From the NCBI GenBank assembly GCA_009785655.1, contig WQVW01000088.1, positions 1 through 6,869 of the forward strand: a DNA stretch of 6,869 nt, given 5' to 3'. How positions within the stretch are numbered: position 1 is the first letter of the stretch; each line of letters starts with the position of its first letter. The notes under the pieces were generated by a model. It did not search any database. It worked only from the letters and a program-made list of their open reading frames with translations, and was not told the DNA's origin. This DNA is from Oscillospiraceae bacterium. Lineage in GTDB: Bacteria; Bacillota; Clostridia; Oscillospirales; Oscillospiraceae. Below, piece after piece: positions 6,542 through 6,869 of the stretch. A program made the translations under genes and the position numbers.

Positions 6542-6869
6542 ATATCTTTTCGGCGATACGTAGCTTTGCGCTTCTCGCCCTTGCGTTTGCTTCTATTTCT
6601 TCATCACTCGGGGTGATTGGTTTTCTCGTTATCAATTTCAATGAGGGTGAAAACCCGCAAATACAGACCGGGGCATCTTTGGGACATATACATCCGTTCA
6701 CGCGGGCGTTGAATGCGTTTTTTACTAGTCTGTCTTCCAACGAGTGGAAACTGATCACACATAGTCTCCCGCCTGCTTTCAGCTTGTCCGGTGCCTCCAT
6801 CAGCATTTTTTCTATCGATCCAAGCTCATCATTCACAGCGATTCTCAACGCCTGAAAGCTGCGTTTTGA
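6540..6869 (-). CDS. rsmH: 16S rRNA (cytosine(1402)-N(4))-methyltransferase RsmH (MraW), C-terminal part only
   Basis: S-adenosylmethionine-dependent enzyme that methylates N4 of C1402 in the 16S rRNA decoding centre; its gene commonly heads dcw clusters. Only the last 109 residues lie in the window; the frame is open to the right edge. They contain SFQALRIAVNDEL (4-16 of the visible part), GGRLCVISFHSLEDRLVK (33-50), a CxC-x6-CxC segment (Cys 60, 62, 69 and 71) common in Firmicute homologues, and the C-terminal block ITRKPITPSDEEI followed by NARARSAKLRIAEK (95-108). These are the family's standard end motifs. The missing N-terminal part would carry the SAM-binding site. The TTG at 6846-6848 is an internal leucine codon of the LRIAVN motif, not a start. 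Confidence 0.96.
   Translation of the reverse strand, partial: SKRSFQALRIAVNDELGSIEKMLMEAPDKLKAGGRLCVISFHSLEDRLVKNAFNARVNGCICPKDAPVCICGFSPSLKLITRKPITPSDEEIEANARARSAKLRIAEKI

Noticed and set aside
6645..6693. CxC-x6-CxC segment of RsmH as a novel metal site
   Set aside because: The same Cys-rich segment is common in Firmicute RsmH proteins, so it is not specific to this sequence.
6846..6848. TTG as the start of a separate 102-residue protein
   Set aside because: The frame stays open to the right edge and encodes the RsmH motif SFQALRIAVNDEL across this codon.

Overview
The window is a stretch of a dcw (division and cell wall) cluster, transcribed entirely from the minus strand. In transcription order (high to low coordinates) it holds the 3' end of rsmH, a long ftsL-type gene, a class B penicillin-binding protein with two PASTA domains (FtsI/SpoVD family), murE, mraY and the 5' part of ftsW/spoVE. 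The last runs off the left edge. The order, the FtsL and PASTA-PBP types, the strong GGAGG-like Shine-Dalgarno sites about 7 nt from each start, and the QPHLS form of the FtsW motif all suggest a low-to-medium GC Firmicute, most likely a member of Clostridia. MurE carries the DNPR motif of meso-diaminopimelate-adding ligases, so the peptidoglycan is predicted to be mDAP type.

Layout: rsmH end (6540-6869); ftsL (5990-6529) after a 10-nt gap; PBP (3603-5918) after 71 nt; murE (2100-3545) after 57 nt; mraY (1089-2081) after 18 nt; ftsW (1-987, incomplete) after 101 nt. There is no gene-free stretch over about 100 bases, no tRNA or rRNA, no mobile element and no CRISPR. I see no convincing intrinsic terminator or strong promoter, so the six genes are probably one operon or part of a longer one. 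The three longer gaps each contain an inverted repeat without a following U-tract. The one before ftsW is the largest, and the one before the PBP gene abuts its ribosome binding site.

The genes form one pathway. MurE adds mDAP to UDP-MurNAc-L-Ala-D-Glu, and MraY moves the finished UDP-MurNAc-pentapeptide onto undecaprenyl phosphate to make lipid I. FtsW polymerises lipid II, the class B PBP crosslinks the new strand, and FtsL is a membrane scaffold of the divisome FtsW-PBP complex. RsmH, a 16S rRNA methyltransferase, is the usual passenger at the head of the cluster. murF and murD, which often lie between murE and ftsW, are absent here and must be elsewhere if the pathway is complete.

This is an essentially ordinary core region; I see no undescribed system. 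The points worth a second look are the murD/murF absence, the intergenic hairpins, a Cys pair in the PBP matching the redox pair of SpoVD, an extra segment in an FtsW extracellular loop, and the extended ends of FtsL.
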